DNA from: Sparassis latifolia
Taxonomy: Eukaryota > Basidiomycota > Agaricomycetes > Polyporales > Sparassidaceae
Length of the DNA: 64,000 nucleotides
Assembly: GCA_018466975.1 (NCBI GenBank)
Contig: CM031557.1
Span: 2,542,001 to 2,606,000, forward strand
Reading direction: 5' to 3'
Shown: positions 32,306 through 45,887 of the stretch, in pieces
Position numbering within the stretch: position 1 is the first letter of the stretch
Layout: each line of letters begins with the position of its first letter
Position numbers and translations under genes: made by a program
The notes under the pieces: generated by a model
The model's input: only the letters and a program-made list of their open reading frames with translations
Told to the model about the DNA's origin: nothing
The model's database searches: none

Positions 32306-34443
32306 ATGTCTAAACCTACTGATACCCGTCCACCGGTTAATACGCCGAAGGGTCACCGTCCTCGCCCGACACGATCTCTGTCAACGACCGCACCACGGGT
32401 ACCTACTCGTCGGCCCTCCGTAACTGGGCTTTCCCTCACTGGCACTCTCAACCCAGTGACGGGTGCCCCCAAGGCTCAGCGCACCTCGAAGACCATCCAG
32501 AAGCTCGTCCTCCTCCCTTCAGCCCCTCAGACGAAGCCTCTTCCTATCGAGACTGAAGAGGAAGAGGAGCTTCTTGGGTATGAAACGGATCGCGGCGTGC
32601 GAGAACACAAGAGCGCAGGCGAGCGCATGAGCAAGGAGCAAAGAGAGAAGGCGGGATTCAGGCGCATCACTGCGTATTGTGTCGCGGAAGGATTCAAGAT
32701 GAAGTTGCTTGCGAGCTTCTTGAAACGGGAGCACAATGTGCATCCGCGGGTCTTTGATGAGGCTATGTATGTGGTGAGTCTGCTCTCGTTATCCCCTTCT
32801 TGTGTAAAAGAAGCGCATGTGCGGATTTCTCTGGGTGTAGCTACGATTGGAGTTCTGCTTCCTTTGCGTGTTATTTGTATTCACATCCTGCTGATACCTT
32901 CAGATGTATCACTTCCCCCTCCTTCCGGCGTACGGCCCCAACTTGAACATCCGGTCCTCCGCCCCGCCTGCGCAATCTGACGGCGCCGAGGACCCAGAAG
33001 CAGGATTCTCTGAGGTGGAGGAGGACTGGTATCAGGGTTCGTACTTCAAGCCATCCTCGTCTCCCACAGCTGCAGCGCCCGCGATGGGGGGCTTCATACC
33101 GTCCACATCGCCGATTGTGACGGGCGCCGACTTGGTTGGCGCAACAGAAATAGAAGTGGTTCCAGAAACCAGTGCGAACGCTGACCTCTCGGTGGATGTG
33201 CAGCCCAAAGTACAGCAGGACGTACGAGAACAGCGTGTATTCAGGAGGAAACGCGGTGACGGTAGGGCAGGTAGGAAGAGCAGCACCGCGGCGTCTACCG
33301 AAGACTTCGCGGAGGCGATCTTCTTCGAGTATGGCGTCGTTGTATTCTTCGGATTTTCCGAGGAGCAGGAGCGGGGTATCCTCGAAGATGTGGAAGCTGC
33401 AGGAGCGCTGCGGCGCAAGCTGGTGGAAGCGGACTGGGAGATTGAGCAGTGTCATTATGCGGTGGGACTTAGACTTCCATTTTCAGCGCCCGGATATTGA
33501 CTTTCGACCTAGCACAACCCCGATATTGCATACCCGCGGATCTACAACGACTTTTTCAGTGAGTACCCCCGCCGCAGTCATTAGCCCATGCTCACCATTC
33601 TTTATCGCCTAGCATTCAAGACGTACTCGCACCTCCTCAAGCTATCCGTCGCTCACGCCTTCGCCCAGTCCACACTCCTAGCGCATTACGAGACCCACGC
33701 GCACCGTATCCTCTCTTCCCAGGACACCACGTCCATCCCGCAGCAGCTCGCATCCACGGGCGTGCTCCGACTTTCACGGAAGGAAGCGCTGAAGCTGACC
33801 GGGCGACTGTTCACTCTGCGGCGCGACGTGAACCTGGTAAGTAATGTTTTGGATGTGCCGGAGCTCTTCTGGAGCGAGGCGAGCCTGAATGCGTTGTATG
33901 ACGCTGTAAGGGAGTACATGGAGATCGGCGGCCGCGTGCAGGTATTGAATGAGAAGCTGGCCGTTGCGGAGGACTTGGTAGGTGTTATTTTCTGGTTGTT
34001 AGTGGTTTAACGTGCAACGCTGCTGAATGATTTTCGTCAGCTCGGAGCGATTCACGACCACCTGAATAATAATGCGATGGATCGCATTACGTGGATCATC
34101 ATATGGTACGTCCCACAGCTGCGAAGATCACTGGTCCTTCCTGACCTCGCCGTAGGCTGATCGTTGTAGCGTGTGCTGTTGAACTGGTACGTGGTCCGCT
34201 CAATAATACCTCTTCTGTCGTCCCTTCCAACCGCTACGCTTCATTTGCCACATCGATGGTCGCTGACTCCAACTATAGGGTGAGATCCTCGCTCGGCTTG
34301 TGGTACACGCGACGATGGGCGATTCTGTCCCCGTCGAGGTTCCGGCCTGCACTGGGGCTGTCGCAGCGCTGAGTGCGTTGTCGAGAGAGGAGGCGCTAAG
34401 GACACTGGAGCGTATTGCGGGAATCAACACCGACCAATCGTAG
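32306..34443 (+). CDS. Rmd1/Sif3-like DUF155 (RMND1) family protein
   Basis: Members are linked to mitochondrial translation or to microtubule and meiotic nuclear division phenotypes in yeasts. The Ser/Thr/Pro-rich N-terminus (MSKPTDTRPPVNTPKGHRPR) precedes the domain: RRITAYCVAEGFKMKLLASF and RVFDEAMYV, then after a 129-bp intron MYHFPLLPAYGPN. An acidic low-complexity insert follows, then EAIFFEYGVVVFFGFSEEQE, FHFQRPDIDF, the AFKTYSHLLKLSVAHAFAQS helix, RLFTLRRDVNLVSNVLDVPE, LFWSEASLNALYDAVREYME and NEKLAVAEDL. The C-terminal transmembrane-type segment is ITWIIIWLIVVACAVELGEI. The stop is TAG at 34441-34443. Domain order and the terminal membrane anchor match the family. Confidence 0.88.
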
Positions 34444-36338
34444 CAGCTTAGGGCGTGGTGATACAGGCGGCGAAATGTTTTTCGATTAATTGGACTACGT
34501 TGTGTAATGTAACGTGCATACTGGTACGACGCGCTCTCGTACTAATGTTCTATGATTAGCAGAATGGACACGCTTTTAACATGGACGTCGCGAAGGGAGG
34601 ATGACAAGAACCCGAGAACAGGCTGAATCTGTGTAAGCCGCCATGGTTGACAAATTCAGACAGATTTCTATCCGACGGTGACTTCATCACGGTGTCGCTC
34701 ACATTGGCACGCAATGTCAGTACAATGGTGATCACCAGCTAGATGATGGCGCGTCCAACTGCCAAGGATGACCTTGATTCTGATGCCTTAATTTCGCAGT
34801 TCAGAGCACCGGAAAGGAGAGGGATAATCAAAAAACAGCTGACAAGATGGATGTCCTGGGCGGCAAGGCGAGCGTTGGCTAGAACTGCCAGCGTATACAA
34901 TGGACAAGATAGAGGACAACCAGTGAGGACACAGGATAGATAGGAACTGTACATGGTAGCAAACAGCAATGTCATTGGTAATAATTAGACTCGTAGACAG
35001 ACAGTTGTCGCTGGGAGACGTCCTGCAAATCTGCACGTTGCTATAATGCGTCGCCAGGACAGTAGAGCGAGAGCAACTGCAACTGATGAGCAGCACACGG
35101 ATAGGTATGTCTTTGACCAGTGTGTGAAGATCGGCAACAGTAGTAGTAACAAGATATGGGCCTCAAAGGGGGCATGGATGCGTTGGTGTTATCTGAGAGC
35201 GGAAATAGCAGCACCAGAGTCGCACTCAGAGATTGCTAGAGTCTTGAAGGAATCGTGAGGATCGCCACGATTCGGCTAACTAAGCCATGATGCGGACAGA
35301 ATATAGGATATGAAAACGAGAGTCTAGAAGGCGTCGTTAGATCGATAGCGATATATTGGTATGGCCTACGCTTGCGCAGAATGGCGGAAAGCCCGACAGT
35401 GAATGAAGACAAATGACGCTCTGCAGATGGTGGGGGATACACGTCCGTCGCGTAGTATGATTGGTCTGTCGTGCCATCATTAAATTCTTTGCCGCTGGAG
35501 ATACAGGATCCTAATCATTTCTGTCAGAAGGTATCAGAGAGTGCGCGACAAGAGTGATACGTAACTTAAGTAGCGGGCATCGGCTCCACTGACTGGACGG
35601 ACGAGACGCGCTCTCCCTACAGAAAAATGTACGGCCGTAATACTTACGAAGATCTCGCCGGCTGCTGGACATTTTCGCCGCAATTAAATAAAGTAAATGA
35701 ATGGGAGCTTACCAGTATGCATGGTGAGTTGGAATGCAGCATCATCGTAGGGGGTCGCGCTGACTGTTAGTACGCCTTAAGCACATTTTGGACTCGACGA
35801 ATCTGTGTTATCGCCTTAACGTCGCTGCGCTGGTCAATCTACCTGGAACCAAATTCGATAAGCTATTGGCATTCATAGATTTAGGGAGGGACTCCTTCTC
35901 TATCTTTGTCTGTCTTTCCTTGGTTGAATGACACGTATCAACAACGCGATTTTGGTCACGTCCCTCCCATACGGACAGCAGTTTATTTAATCAAAAATTC
36001 TCATCGCTGATCGCAGGCTCACCGTATGGGACCGAAGTACTGCCATGGAAGTACTGCCGTTGATGAGCGTGTTGCCAACAGAGAGACAATGTCATGGACT
36101 TACAGCTGATCAACCGGATGAGCATGTCTCCATACCGGGTAAAGGCGACCGTCTGCAGATCAGAGGCGCCTATAGACGCTCTATTGTAGTCGCCACGACT
36201 CACGAGAAGGACCGGCAAAAGGCTGTTGCTGGGGTTACTTGTATTCCGACCACCACTTCCTCTGTTTCCACACAACAACTTCCCCGTTCCTTATAAGCAC
36301 ACGCTTCGTCTTTTGTGTTTTCCCCTCATACCTTCATC
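34444..36338. other. Long intergenic region upstream of the MAP kinase
   Basis: About 1.9 kb without a recognised coding sequence; short open frames on both strands show no family resemblance. The right end is the MAPK promoter. No clear terminal inverted repeats or LTRs are seen. Confidence 0.45.
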
Positions 36339-37909
<1,571 letters not shown>

Positions 37910-38779
37910 GTTTCGCACACAGCGTCCACTTTCTCGTCTCCTGCGCTGTCTGATGTTATTGTATACGTGAGTACTCAGTCCGATTCTTCGCACACGGCGT
38001 GGGTCGTTCCCCCAGGGTATCACGAGTCTCACGCGGTTTGCGCCTTATAGCCCGCTGATTGTCGTCCCCGCGCCACCGCGATACATCCTTTAAACTAGTG
38101 TATCTATCACCCGCATCAACTCTCGCCGCCCTTGCATCAACCTTGTTGCCATCGTTACGAGAGCCCTCCTATTTACTCTTGGAATTCGAAGACTTGCGCG
38201 CTGGCATGGAGGGCTCCCGATCTAGCTCTTGCATTTACTTCTCGTTAGAACGGCTGCTGCGCTGTAGTGTGGACTGAAATAGCTACTGTCCGTCATTCCC
38301 TGGACGTTCTCGTGTTTTGAAGCTGCCATTGGGTTCATTCGTTGGACTACGTGTGTAGACATAAGTAGGGTGCCGACGTGTGCGATGTACTCATCTGTAC
38401 GTTGTTTACCAAAGGAAGCTCTGCCTTATTGTAAATTATGCATGCGTGAGGCACCGGAGGGTGCATCAACTACGATTCTTGAAGTCGCGTCTCGAAGTGA
38501 AAATGTGTGAAGACATCATTCCAAAACAAAATGTTGCACACAACAGAAAGCGATGACACGAAAGCCGACATCAGATCGTTAAGAAACAAAAACAAATTTT
38601 CATACTTTTGATGGTCCACGCGGCACCCCCGACAGGACACAGGCCGTTTCTCTGTCCGCTGCAACGGCCCAGCCGGGGTCGGAAGGGACCCGCATCGCCA
38701 CCCCACCTCACACTGCATACCGCATAGTCCTTCGAACAATAAGCACAGACATCAACATAAACACCCAAGACCAAGACAT
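37910..38779. other. Convergent 3' flanks, MAPK / G3BP-like
   Basis: This 870-bp stretch lies between convergent genes. No coding sequence is recognised. Confidence 0.5.
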
Positions 38780-40658
38780 CTACTTCTGCGGGGGAGGTCC
38801 GCCCCGCCCACGGTTACCAGGTCCGCCTCGACCCCTGTAACCACCCCTCCCGCGATCGCCATTAACAGGCGGACCGCGAGGGGGAGGGCGGTCGCCGCGC
38901 TCCTTGCGCGTCTCAACGAGGATCTTCGCGAACCCGCCGCTCTCAAGGTCAATCCGCACCCCACCCTCTCCCCCTTGTGGAATGGGAAGCGACGCCGCAA
39001 TCGCGCGTCGAGCGGCGTCCAGGTGAACGAACTCAAGGAAGGCGCACGCCTTCGGGCGGAGGATCTCGAGCTCCTTGATCGGCCCGAAGCGCTGCACGAG
39101 CGTCGCTTTCAGCGCGGCGTCCGAGATGTTCTCGGTGACACTCTGAGAAAATACAACGTGATTACTACGAAATTGTGGAAACAGCGTGGAATGTACCTTG
39201 ACAAAGCACTGAGCGGTAGCAACGTTCTGCGCAGCGAAAAGCGCTGGATGCGGTGGCGGCCGCGCCGGGGCGTGGGGAAGAGGCTGCTGAGGACCATTGA
39301 GCGGGGCAGGAGACACGCTCGTGACTGGGGCCTCGCTGATGCCGCGAGTCTCCTGCGCGACCGCGCCCCACTTGCCCGAATCCTTCGCAGCAAGGTTAGC
39401 CCACGATCGCGGGGCAGCTGGTGCAGGAGCAGCAGGGGCCTGCATGGGGGTGGGAGCTGGCGGGTGGGAGGGAGGAGGAGGAGCGGGGGAGGCGGCGACT
39501 GGTTTATGCTGAGGGGCCGGGGGAGACACCGGTGGAGGAGAGGCCGTCGCAGGTGGTTCTGGCGAGGGGGAGGCCGACGGTACACCTTCGGCGGCGGGAG
39601 CAGGGACCGGCACAGACTCCACCGTTGGCTCTGCGTGAATACCGTTGGGCTGTTGGACCTCAGGCGCAGGTTGCGGAGCTGCTGGGGCGAGTGGCTCCTC
39701 GGCAGGCTTGACGGGCGCAGGTGCAGGTGTGGGCGTGTGCACAGGTTCGGGCTGCGGCTCGGCCGGTGGTGGCGGAGCGGAGATCGCAGGAGCCTGCACG
39801 ACAACAGGGTGCTCCGCAACGGAAGGGGCAGCATCCACATCTTCCGCTTCCTCTGCTTGATCATCGCTCTCAACCGTCTCCTCTTTGAGGAAACGGAAGA
39901 TATCGTTAAGTACGAAATAACCGTTCGGTTGCTCGGCAAGGAAGAACGTCTGCACGAACTTGCGCCAGGGCTCGCCATGGTTCGACATCTCACCGATGAC
40001 CTGGATGATGATACCGCCATTCGCGGACGATTGGGCATCGACGGAATGGATGAACACTTTGCAATCCTGAAAGCCGATCGAAGTGATTTTATTGTGGATT
40101 TCCTGCAGAGGAACAGTCAGCTCATGCTCCAACTCTCTGAACAACAATCAGAAGACAAGATTCACACAACTAATGCTTGTCAAATATAAATGCCTAAAGA
40201 ACAGTCAAAAAAGGACATGTCTCAGCATCCCAATACCTCATCAATTTCCACGTAAAGGGCCACAGATATAGGCCGCTTAATTCTACCAAGTGAAAGATGA
40301 AAATTCGTCTGCAGACCACAGTGGCAGGCCGACTTGCAGTGGCGTTGCAACCTATTTCCACGAGCGAACGGCTCCGGAACAAAGATCTACCACGAGGTAC
40401 GGAGGGAAACAAATGCACACATGGGATACCGACGGTGAAAAGATTGGCGAGTGCTCACCCACCGCCACTGAAGTAAAGAAGAGAACATACCTGTTGACCA
40501 TAACATGGCTTGCCATCCTCGCCCTCAGTGCCGTGAATGAAAGTGGATGCCTTGGTGTAGAAACAGTGCAAACGATTGGGGTGCTTGTTGACGAAAGTGT
40601 AGTATTGCGGAACGAATTGCCAGCCGACTTCAGAAGGATTGACGGTGGGGTTTGTCAT
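38780..40658 (-). CDS. G3BP/Nxt3/Bre5-like NTF2-domain and RRM protein
   Basis: Homologues act in stress granules and as cofactors of a deubiquitinase (Ubp3 in yeast). Exon 1 (40491-40658) starts MTNPTVNPSEVGWQFVPQYY and encodes half of the NTF2 fold (HPNRLHCFYTKASTFIHG). A 388-bp intron (40103-40490) separates it from EIHNKITSIGFQDCKVFIHS, DAQSSANGGIIIQVIGEMSN, and WRKFVQTFFLAEQPNGYFVL. A long Pro/Ala/Glu linker follows, then SWANLAAKDSGKWG. The RRM (SVTENISDAALKATLVQRFG, KACAFLEFVHLDAARRAI) and an RGG tail (GGYRGRGGPGNRGRGG) end the protein at 38780. The long intron is out of line with the short ones elsewhere, but the flanking residues are contiguous in homologues. Confidence 0.9.
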
Positions 40659-41021
40659 GATGGAGCTAATTCGTTACATGTCAGTTTGGCAGAGGAGAAA
40701 ATGATAATGTATTTTATCAACGCACCGTGAGGACAGAAAGGAAGAAAAAGCAAAAGTTCTAGGAGTGGGCCACAGAGGCGAGCAGTCGACGCAGACGAGG
40801 AGCGTGAGCAGAACGAAGCCACAAAATCTTAGACGCGCACTGACGCGAGCTGCACAGACTCCGTCCCAGTGTGTGTGCTAGAGAAATTCTATCTTGGGGA
40901 ACAATTTAAGCTCCGCCTCCGGGGGTCGGTCGGAAGTGATGTCACCTAGGCGCACTGCTCTTGGCACAAAGTTGACTTGGGTCGAAGTCGAGCCAAGAAA
41001 TTCTTCTTGTAATTGAACTTC
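40659..41021. promoter_or_regulatory. Divergent promoter region, G3BP-like / HET-C
   Basis: This 363-bp stretch lies between divergent starts. No coding sequence is seen. Confidence 0.5.
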
Positions 41022-44000
41022 ATGGCGTCCAGCTCCCACATCTTGCTGATACTCCTCTGCATCCTAGTATTTTGTCTTTCCGAAAATGGCGTATGTGCCT
41101 TTGGTGCGGGAAATATCCCTGGGTCAGTTGCGATCTCGTGAATTTGAACAACTGATCGTAATTCGATGACTGCAGCTTCGCATACATGGAAGGAAGAGCC
41201 TTCCGCCATGGCGATATTGTGAATTTACCTAGCGTTTGAGGTCGTCATTGACCACACTGATAAAAATAATTCTTTGCAGGAGGACACCCTGGGAGAACTT
41301 GCCAAACAAGCTGGCGGTTTCGCACTCGGTGCTCTGATAGGTAGGGGAGGATCCAAATTTGGTGACCTAGACATCAAACGTGTTTACTTTGGGTGAGACA
41401 ACATGTGAACTTGGACGACACGCGATCTGCATGACTGACGTTGTTTCTCTCTAGTAATTGGCTGCGGGATTATAGTCAGGTTTGTCTCGCTGCATCCGAA
41501 TATTCGATTGTCAGGAGTCATACTCCTCTACCACAGGCTGTTGATGTCTCTGGATTACAGAAGCTCCAACTACAGGTTGGTAGAAATCATACACGTGAGT
41601 GTAATTTCTAACAGCTTTTGGCAGACTATAGTAAACCTGTGCATGGTCTTGGGATTCATGGTACTATCATGATGGCTTTCTGAACGATCCTATGCTGAAT
41701 TGTTTTGATTAAGGCTCACGGTTATGCTACCGATGAGTTTGAGGTCACACCCGAGCGGCTGGGTGTTTATTTACCTGTACGTGTTCTTGATGACGCCACA
41801 GCTATGTGAGAACATCAATCAATCCAATTCTTGGGATAGATCGAACATATCGACAATCCCAAAGGGTATCCACATAATGCTAGACAATACCATCCGCAAC
41901 TACGAGGGCCCGTTGATGTGTGTATCTCCGCTACTGAGCCAGACATAGTCTCATGCTGCATTTAGCCCCGGGAATTGGACATCGATCCTCGCACGGGGAT
42001 GAAGAACTACATTGCTAATGGCAAGTTCACCCATTTTCCCGTATATTTTTACACTAATTTCAAGCTCAGAAAACGGATCATGGGACACGTCCAAGGCACT
42101 CGTTCGCCGTACGCTCCAACACTGCATCCAATTTGGACGGCAGTATCGCTCCCAGGGCAGGACCACAGATTTATATGAATCGTACCGCTTGCTCGGCCAG
42201 GCTGTACGTACGCCCATCATTCGACGTCAATGTGCGGACTTGCGGCTCACACGGACATAGCTACACACTTTGGAGGACTTTTCTGCTCACTCGAACTTCT
42301 GTGAACTTTCTCTGAAGGCGCTCGGGCACGACAACGTCTTCGTACATGTCGGTGGCCAGGTGCGTATCCAAGCACCCGGCGGGAAGTGGGTTGCACCGCT
42401 TGTTACAGGTACGTCTGTAACGCCGATAAAATGGGCAAAGAGTGAAAACTAAATGTATGACATAGGTACATTCGGTTCCAGCGATTTCATTCACAGCTTG
42501 CTGGGAGGTACGTTTTGTTCTGAACGTTGGAGTGGGTCGTAACGCTCAAATTTCATTACCGTACTTTGAAGAGGCGACCGATCACATTGTAAGCTATTTT
42601 CCCTTCAGTATTTGCTCTCTTGCTAACCTCATCATAATTACAGAGTGAAGTATGTATTGATTGGAAGCCCTCTTTATTATCCCCCCTAAATTCACCTCGA
42701 TCATCGTAGGCATCCGTGACCGACCTCAACGCAGAGCTCAAGAAAGCTCGTGCCAAGTCGGCGAACAACGGTGGTGCCGTGGATAACCTCCGCGATTTGC
42801 TCTTCAAGCTGCCAGGTGGAAGTGGCAGCGAGATGTCGAGGGAGATGGAGGGCGTCGAGCGCATTAGGGCGGCACCCAACCAGCCAGGGGAAAAGAGGCC
42901 TGAGGAGATGAGCCCACAGGAGCTGCACGCAGTCCTGTGGCAGGTCCTGACGTTCAGGGATTCCAGTACGTTTGGAGGTCTTGTCGGTGACGACGACGTT
43001 GCTGATTCTTGTTCAGTGATGAAGAAGATCACTATTATTATTGGTGAGGCTACCTCCAAAATATTGTAGTTACACCTGCTCACCCGCCCTGTTTTCCAGA
43101 GAAGATACCTGGACTGGGATCCTTACTTGAGAAAATCAGCGACTCGGTATCGGGTACGGCAATCAATTGTTGTAGCGCAGTGTACTCGGCTAACTTGTGT
43201 TTCTCAGTTTTTGTGTTCACGACTCTCGAGGTATGCATGTTTCGAGCAAGTCCTGTGTGCTCCAATCGACTAAACGCGTGTTACAGCCCTTCATCAAGCC
43301 GATCATGAAGCAAGCAACATCTGGATTGATGGCCGCTTCTGGTGAAGTCATCGACAAGCATGACCAGTACGAGGTCCGTCGCTGAGCATGAGTTTCGTCC
43401 GCGTACACCGTGCTGAAATTTCCATCTGGTCAGGTGTTTGACGATCCGCGAGCCGTAAGTATTGCATCAAATCTACGAGAATAAGAAACCTCGAGTCTCA
43501 CTGATTAACAATATACAGTCCGATCCGACTCACTCGTTCTTGAGCAAAGATCATTTCGTGAGTAAGGTGTAATTTCTCTTTGCACTATTTCTCACAAATA
43601 TCGTAGAATCTGATTTTGAATGAACCCGCCGGGCATCTGGCAAAGATCATCTTGGTTTGTATTGAGAACTCCTAATTTGTATTGCATGATCGCGGCTAAC
43701 ACTATTACAAGACCCACACCGTCAACCTGGTAGTCAAGGCATGGGAAGACACGTCGCTCAACGCCCACAGCATCACAGAAGACGTTTTGCAATGCTTGTA
43801 AGTATTTTCATTATCTTTTCGGCATTACGGACAAACATGCCCTTGTTACTCTCCAGCTTTCATCCCGACTTTCACGAGCGTAACTCCAAGGTCCAACGCG
43901 ACATGATGGAGTACATGAGGAACTGGGTTCAAGGACTCGGCGGCCGCCAACGCGAGATCGTCGACCGGCTCAGCAAGGATGCAGTTCGAAACCACAGGAA

Positions 44001-44856
44001 CATCCGAGGGACAGGCGAGGGCGGTTCGGCTACAGCACAGGGCACCTTTGCACAGAACATCGGTTTGCAGGCACAGCACGACATCATAGCAGATGTCCCA
44101 GGCCTGGCTGCAGCCCAATCGCTCTTTGGTAAGGTCGGCGCTGTCGGCTCGAGCGCCAACCAGCTGCCCGGACAGCCGCAGGCGTTTCTGGGAAGTTTCG
44201 GGGTTGGTTCGAGCTCGGGGGCGGTGCGTGTTGCGCCTGGTGGTCCGCCAGGGACCGAGACATTCGTCGACGTGCGTGAGTACACAAGCACGCAAGCTAT
44301 GCCATCCGAGGATCTTCCCTACGCTGTCCACCATGGACATCACCCTCATGAGAGATACGAAGGTCAGTTTGCTTCAGGACAGACCGCGTCGTACTATTCG
44401 GAGAGTCATGCTGTCAGTATGCCTTCGGAGGAGTATCAGGCCTCTTCGTACAGCACGTCCGGCACGCACTCTTCGTCCCGTCCTTACCGCGAGGAAATAC
44501 AGTCCTCGTATTCGTCGTATGCTCCCCCCCCTGGCCCGCCAGCGTCCTTCCCATCGAACGAGCCTGCGCACAGCGGATACAACCCAGAATATGCAAGCGG
44601 GTACAACCAGTCGTCGTTCTCATCTGGCGGCACGGGTCCCTCGTATCAATCTTATGGAAGGAATGAGCGACCAGGGTATGGTGCATATGCATCCCCGTAC
44701 GGTGCGCCGCCGCCTCCTCGACCTGGAGGTCCTAGCTTCCCTGGCGCATATGCCCCGCTTCCAGGACCCCCGCCGTTCCCCGGACAAGAGCAATATCCGC
44801 CGCCTGGTCCTTATGGAGGACCGCCGCCCTCGGAGAGGCGGTATGACGGATGGTAA
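41022..44856 (+). CDS. HET-C family protein (heterokaryon incompatibility C homologue)
   Basis: In Neurospora, allelic differences at het-c trigger hyphal-fusion incompatibility; orthologues are widespread and secretory. The start at 41022 gives a signal-like segment (MASSSHILLILLCILVFCLS) and then FGAGNIP and SFAYMEGRAFRHGDI. The conserved core is spread over many exons: TLGELAKQAGGFALGALI, DIKRVYFGNWLRDYSQAVDV, GYATDEFEVTPERLGVYLPV, EHIDNPKGYP, ELDIDPRTGMKNYI, DTSKALVRRTLQHCIQFG, NFCELSLKALGHDNVFVHVG, FGSSDFIHSLLGEATDHI, EMSPQELHAVLWQVLTFRDS, and FDDPRASDPTHSFLSKDHF. The C-terminus is Gly/Pro/Tyr/Ser-rich with repeated SGYN and GPPP-type stretches. Tiny exons include 41455-41479 (25 nt), 41537-41575 (39 nt) and 43434-43454 (21 nt). 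The stop is TAA at 44854-44856. Confidence 0.92.
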
Positions 44857-45323
44857 GGAGTCTTTGTTCGAATATGGTGACGGGAAATTGTGACGAAAGA
44901 CCGGGTTTCCCTTTTGTAGAATGCATGTTATGACCTGTACCAGATACGAAGAACCGTGTTTGTTATCATGAAAGCAAATTATGAGTCAACAAGTTATGAG
45001 AGTTCTTGACTAGGCGTTGGCTGGAGCCTTCTGACGACCATGGCCAAGCACTAGAACACCCCTATGTCCATACGAGGCGTAAACCGCTTCCTCGAGCTCA
45101 TGCCTCTTGAAATCTCTGAATAAACCACCATCTACGGAAAGCTGCCAAAATATGTTGAGTTTGGCGAGACGTTCTGTCCATATCAAAGTGCCCCGCGGCC
45201 GGGCTGTTGCTGGTGAGTATCTTCTAGTCGCGAGTGCCGTGGATATTAACAAGTTGCAAAGGAGCGACGGCTGTTCGTGTCTCACCGTTCCACTCTCCTA
45301 TCCGTCAGAAGAGCTATGACACC
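44857..45323. other. Intergenic downstream of HET-C
   Basis: A minus-strand open frame (45010-45285) ends in a protein-like stretch (FRDFKRHELEEAVYASYGHR) but lacks an ATG and any recognised domain. It could be the last exon of an uncertain minus gene. No gene is called. Confidence 0.35.
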
Positions 45324-45680
45324 ATGCCGAGCCCCGCGGACGACGCTCCTGAGTTCGCAGTCGATGACAGCGGCCTCGGAGCAGACCGCGACTGGACTAA
45401 CTACGACGCCTTGCTACGCTTCTTGGGCTTGAAGGACTGGGACGGCCGAGTAGTGCAATTCGACAATGGAATCGTGGGATTGGAGACCGGAGGCGTGATC
45501 AGGTCGTACGTCAATCGTTACCTCACTGGCAGCGATGACCTATTCGTGGTTCGCAGACTTGTGGATGACTACGCTGCTTGGAGCGTCGGCGGTTTGACGG
45601 TGCCCTTGCAATCCGGTGATTACACTTCCGACATCGACAATGGGTGCATATTTCCTTCGCATCTTCGGGGGCGCGTCTGA
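45324..45680 (+). CDS. Hypothetical protein, unrecognised family
   Basis: An ATG-initiated frame of 118 residues begins MPSPADDAPEFAVDDSGLGA and continues DWTNYDALLRFLGLKDWDGR with an Asp/Gly-rich, slightly acidic composition. No domain, signal peptide or membrane segment is recognised. It is followed 36 bp later by a second short open frame that may be its 3' exon, so the true gene could run to 45887 with an intron around 45650-45720. Codon composition resembles nearby genes. Confidence 0.4.
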   Translation: MPSPADDAPEFAVDDSGLGADRDWTNYDALLRFLGLKDWDGRVVQFDNGIVGLETGGVIRSYVNRYLTGSDDLFVVRRLVDDYAAWSVGGLTVPLQSGDYTSDIDNGCIFPSHLRGRV

Positions 45681-45716
45681 CGTACTTCCGTTACGCGCTG
45701 AAGGGCCATTATCGCG

Positions 45717-45887
45717 ATGTCGAAAAATAGCGCAAAATGGGAGAAACCGTACATGAACGACGAAGAGAAGTATGACTCTTTTGATGAAGACGACAAGGAG
45801 CGTAAGGACCACGACAAGCCGGACAGTGGCCTGCGCAAGAAACAAATCGAGCGCAAGGAGGATGTTGAGTGGGAGAAGAAGACGTAG
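45717..45887 (+). CDS. Small highly charged ORF or 3' exon
   Basis: This 56-residue frame (MSKNSAKWEKPYMNDEEKYD at its start) is dominated by Asp, Glu and Lys and ends VEWEKKT before TAG at 45885-45887. The strongly biased composition suggests real coding sequence. It may stand alone or be the last exon of the preceding ORF. The upstream overlapping frame (TYFRYALKGHYRDVEK) ends at a TAG just inside it. No family is recognised. Confidence 0.35.
   Translation: MSKNSAKWEKPYMNDEEKYDSFDEDDKERKDHDKPDSGLRKKQIERKEDVEWEKKT

Noticed and set aside
31320..36338. Possible LTR or DNA transposon in the two long intergenic gaps
   Set aside because: No terminal repeats, integrase, reverse transcriptase or transposase motifs could be found by reading.
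38975..40189. 404-residue plus-strand ORF antisense to the G3BP-like gene
   Set aside because: Arg/Gly/Trp-rich composition is the mirror of the Pro/Ala linker of the real gene on the minus strand.
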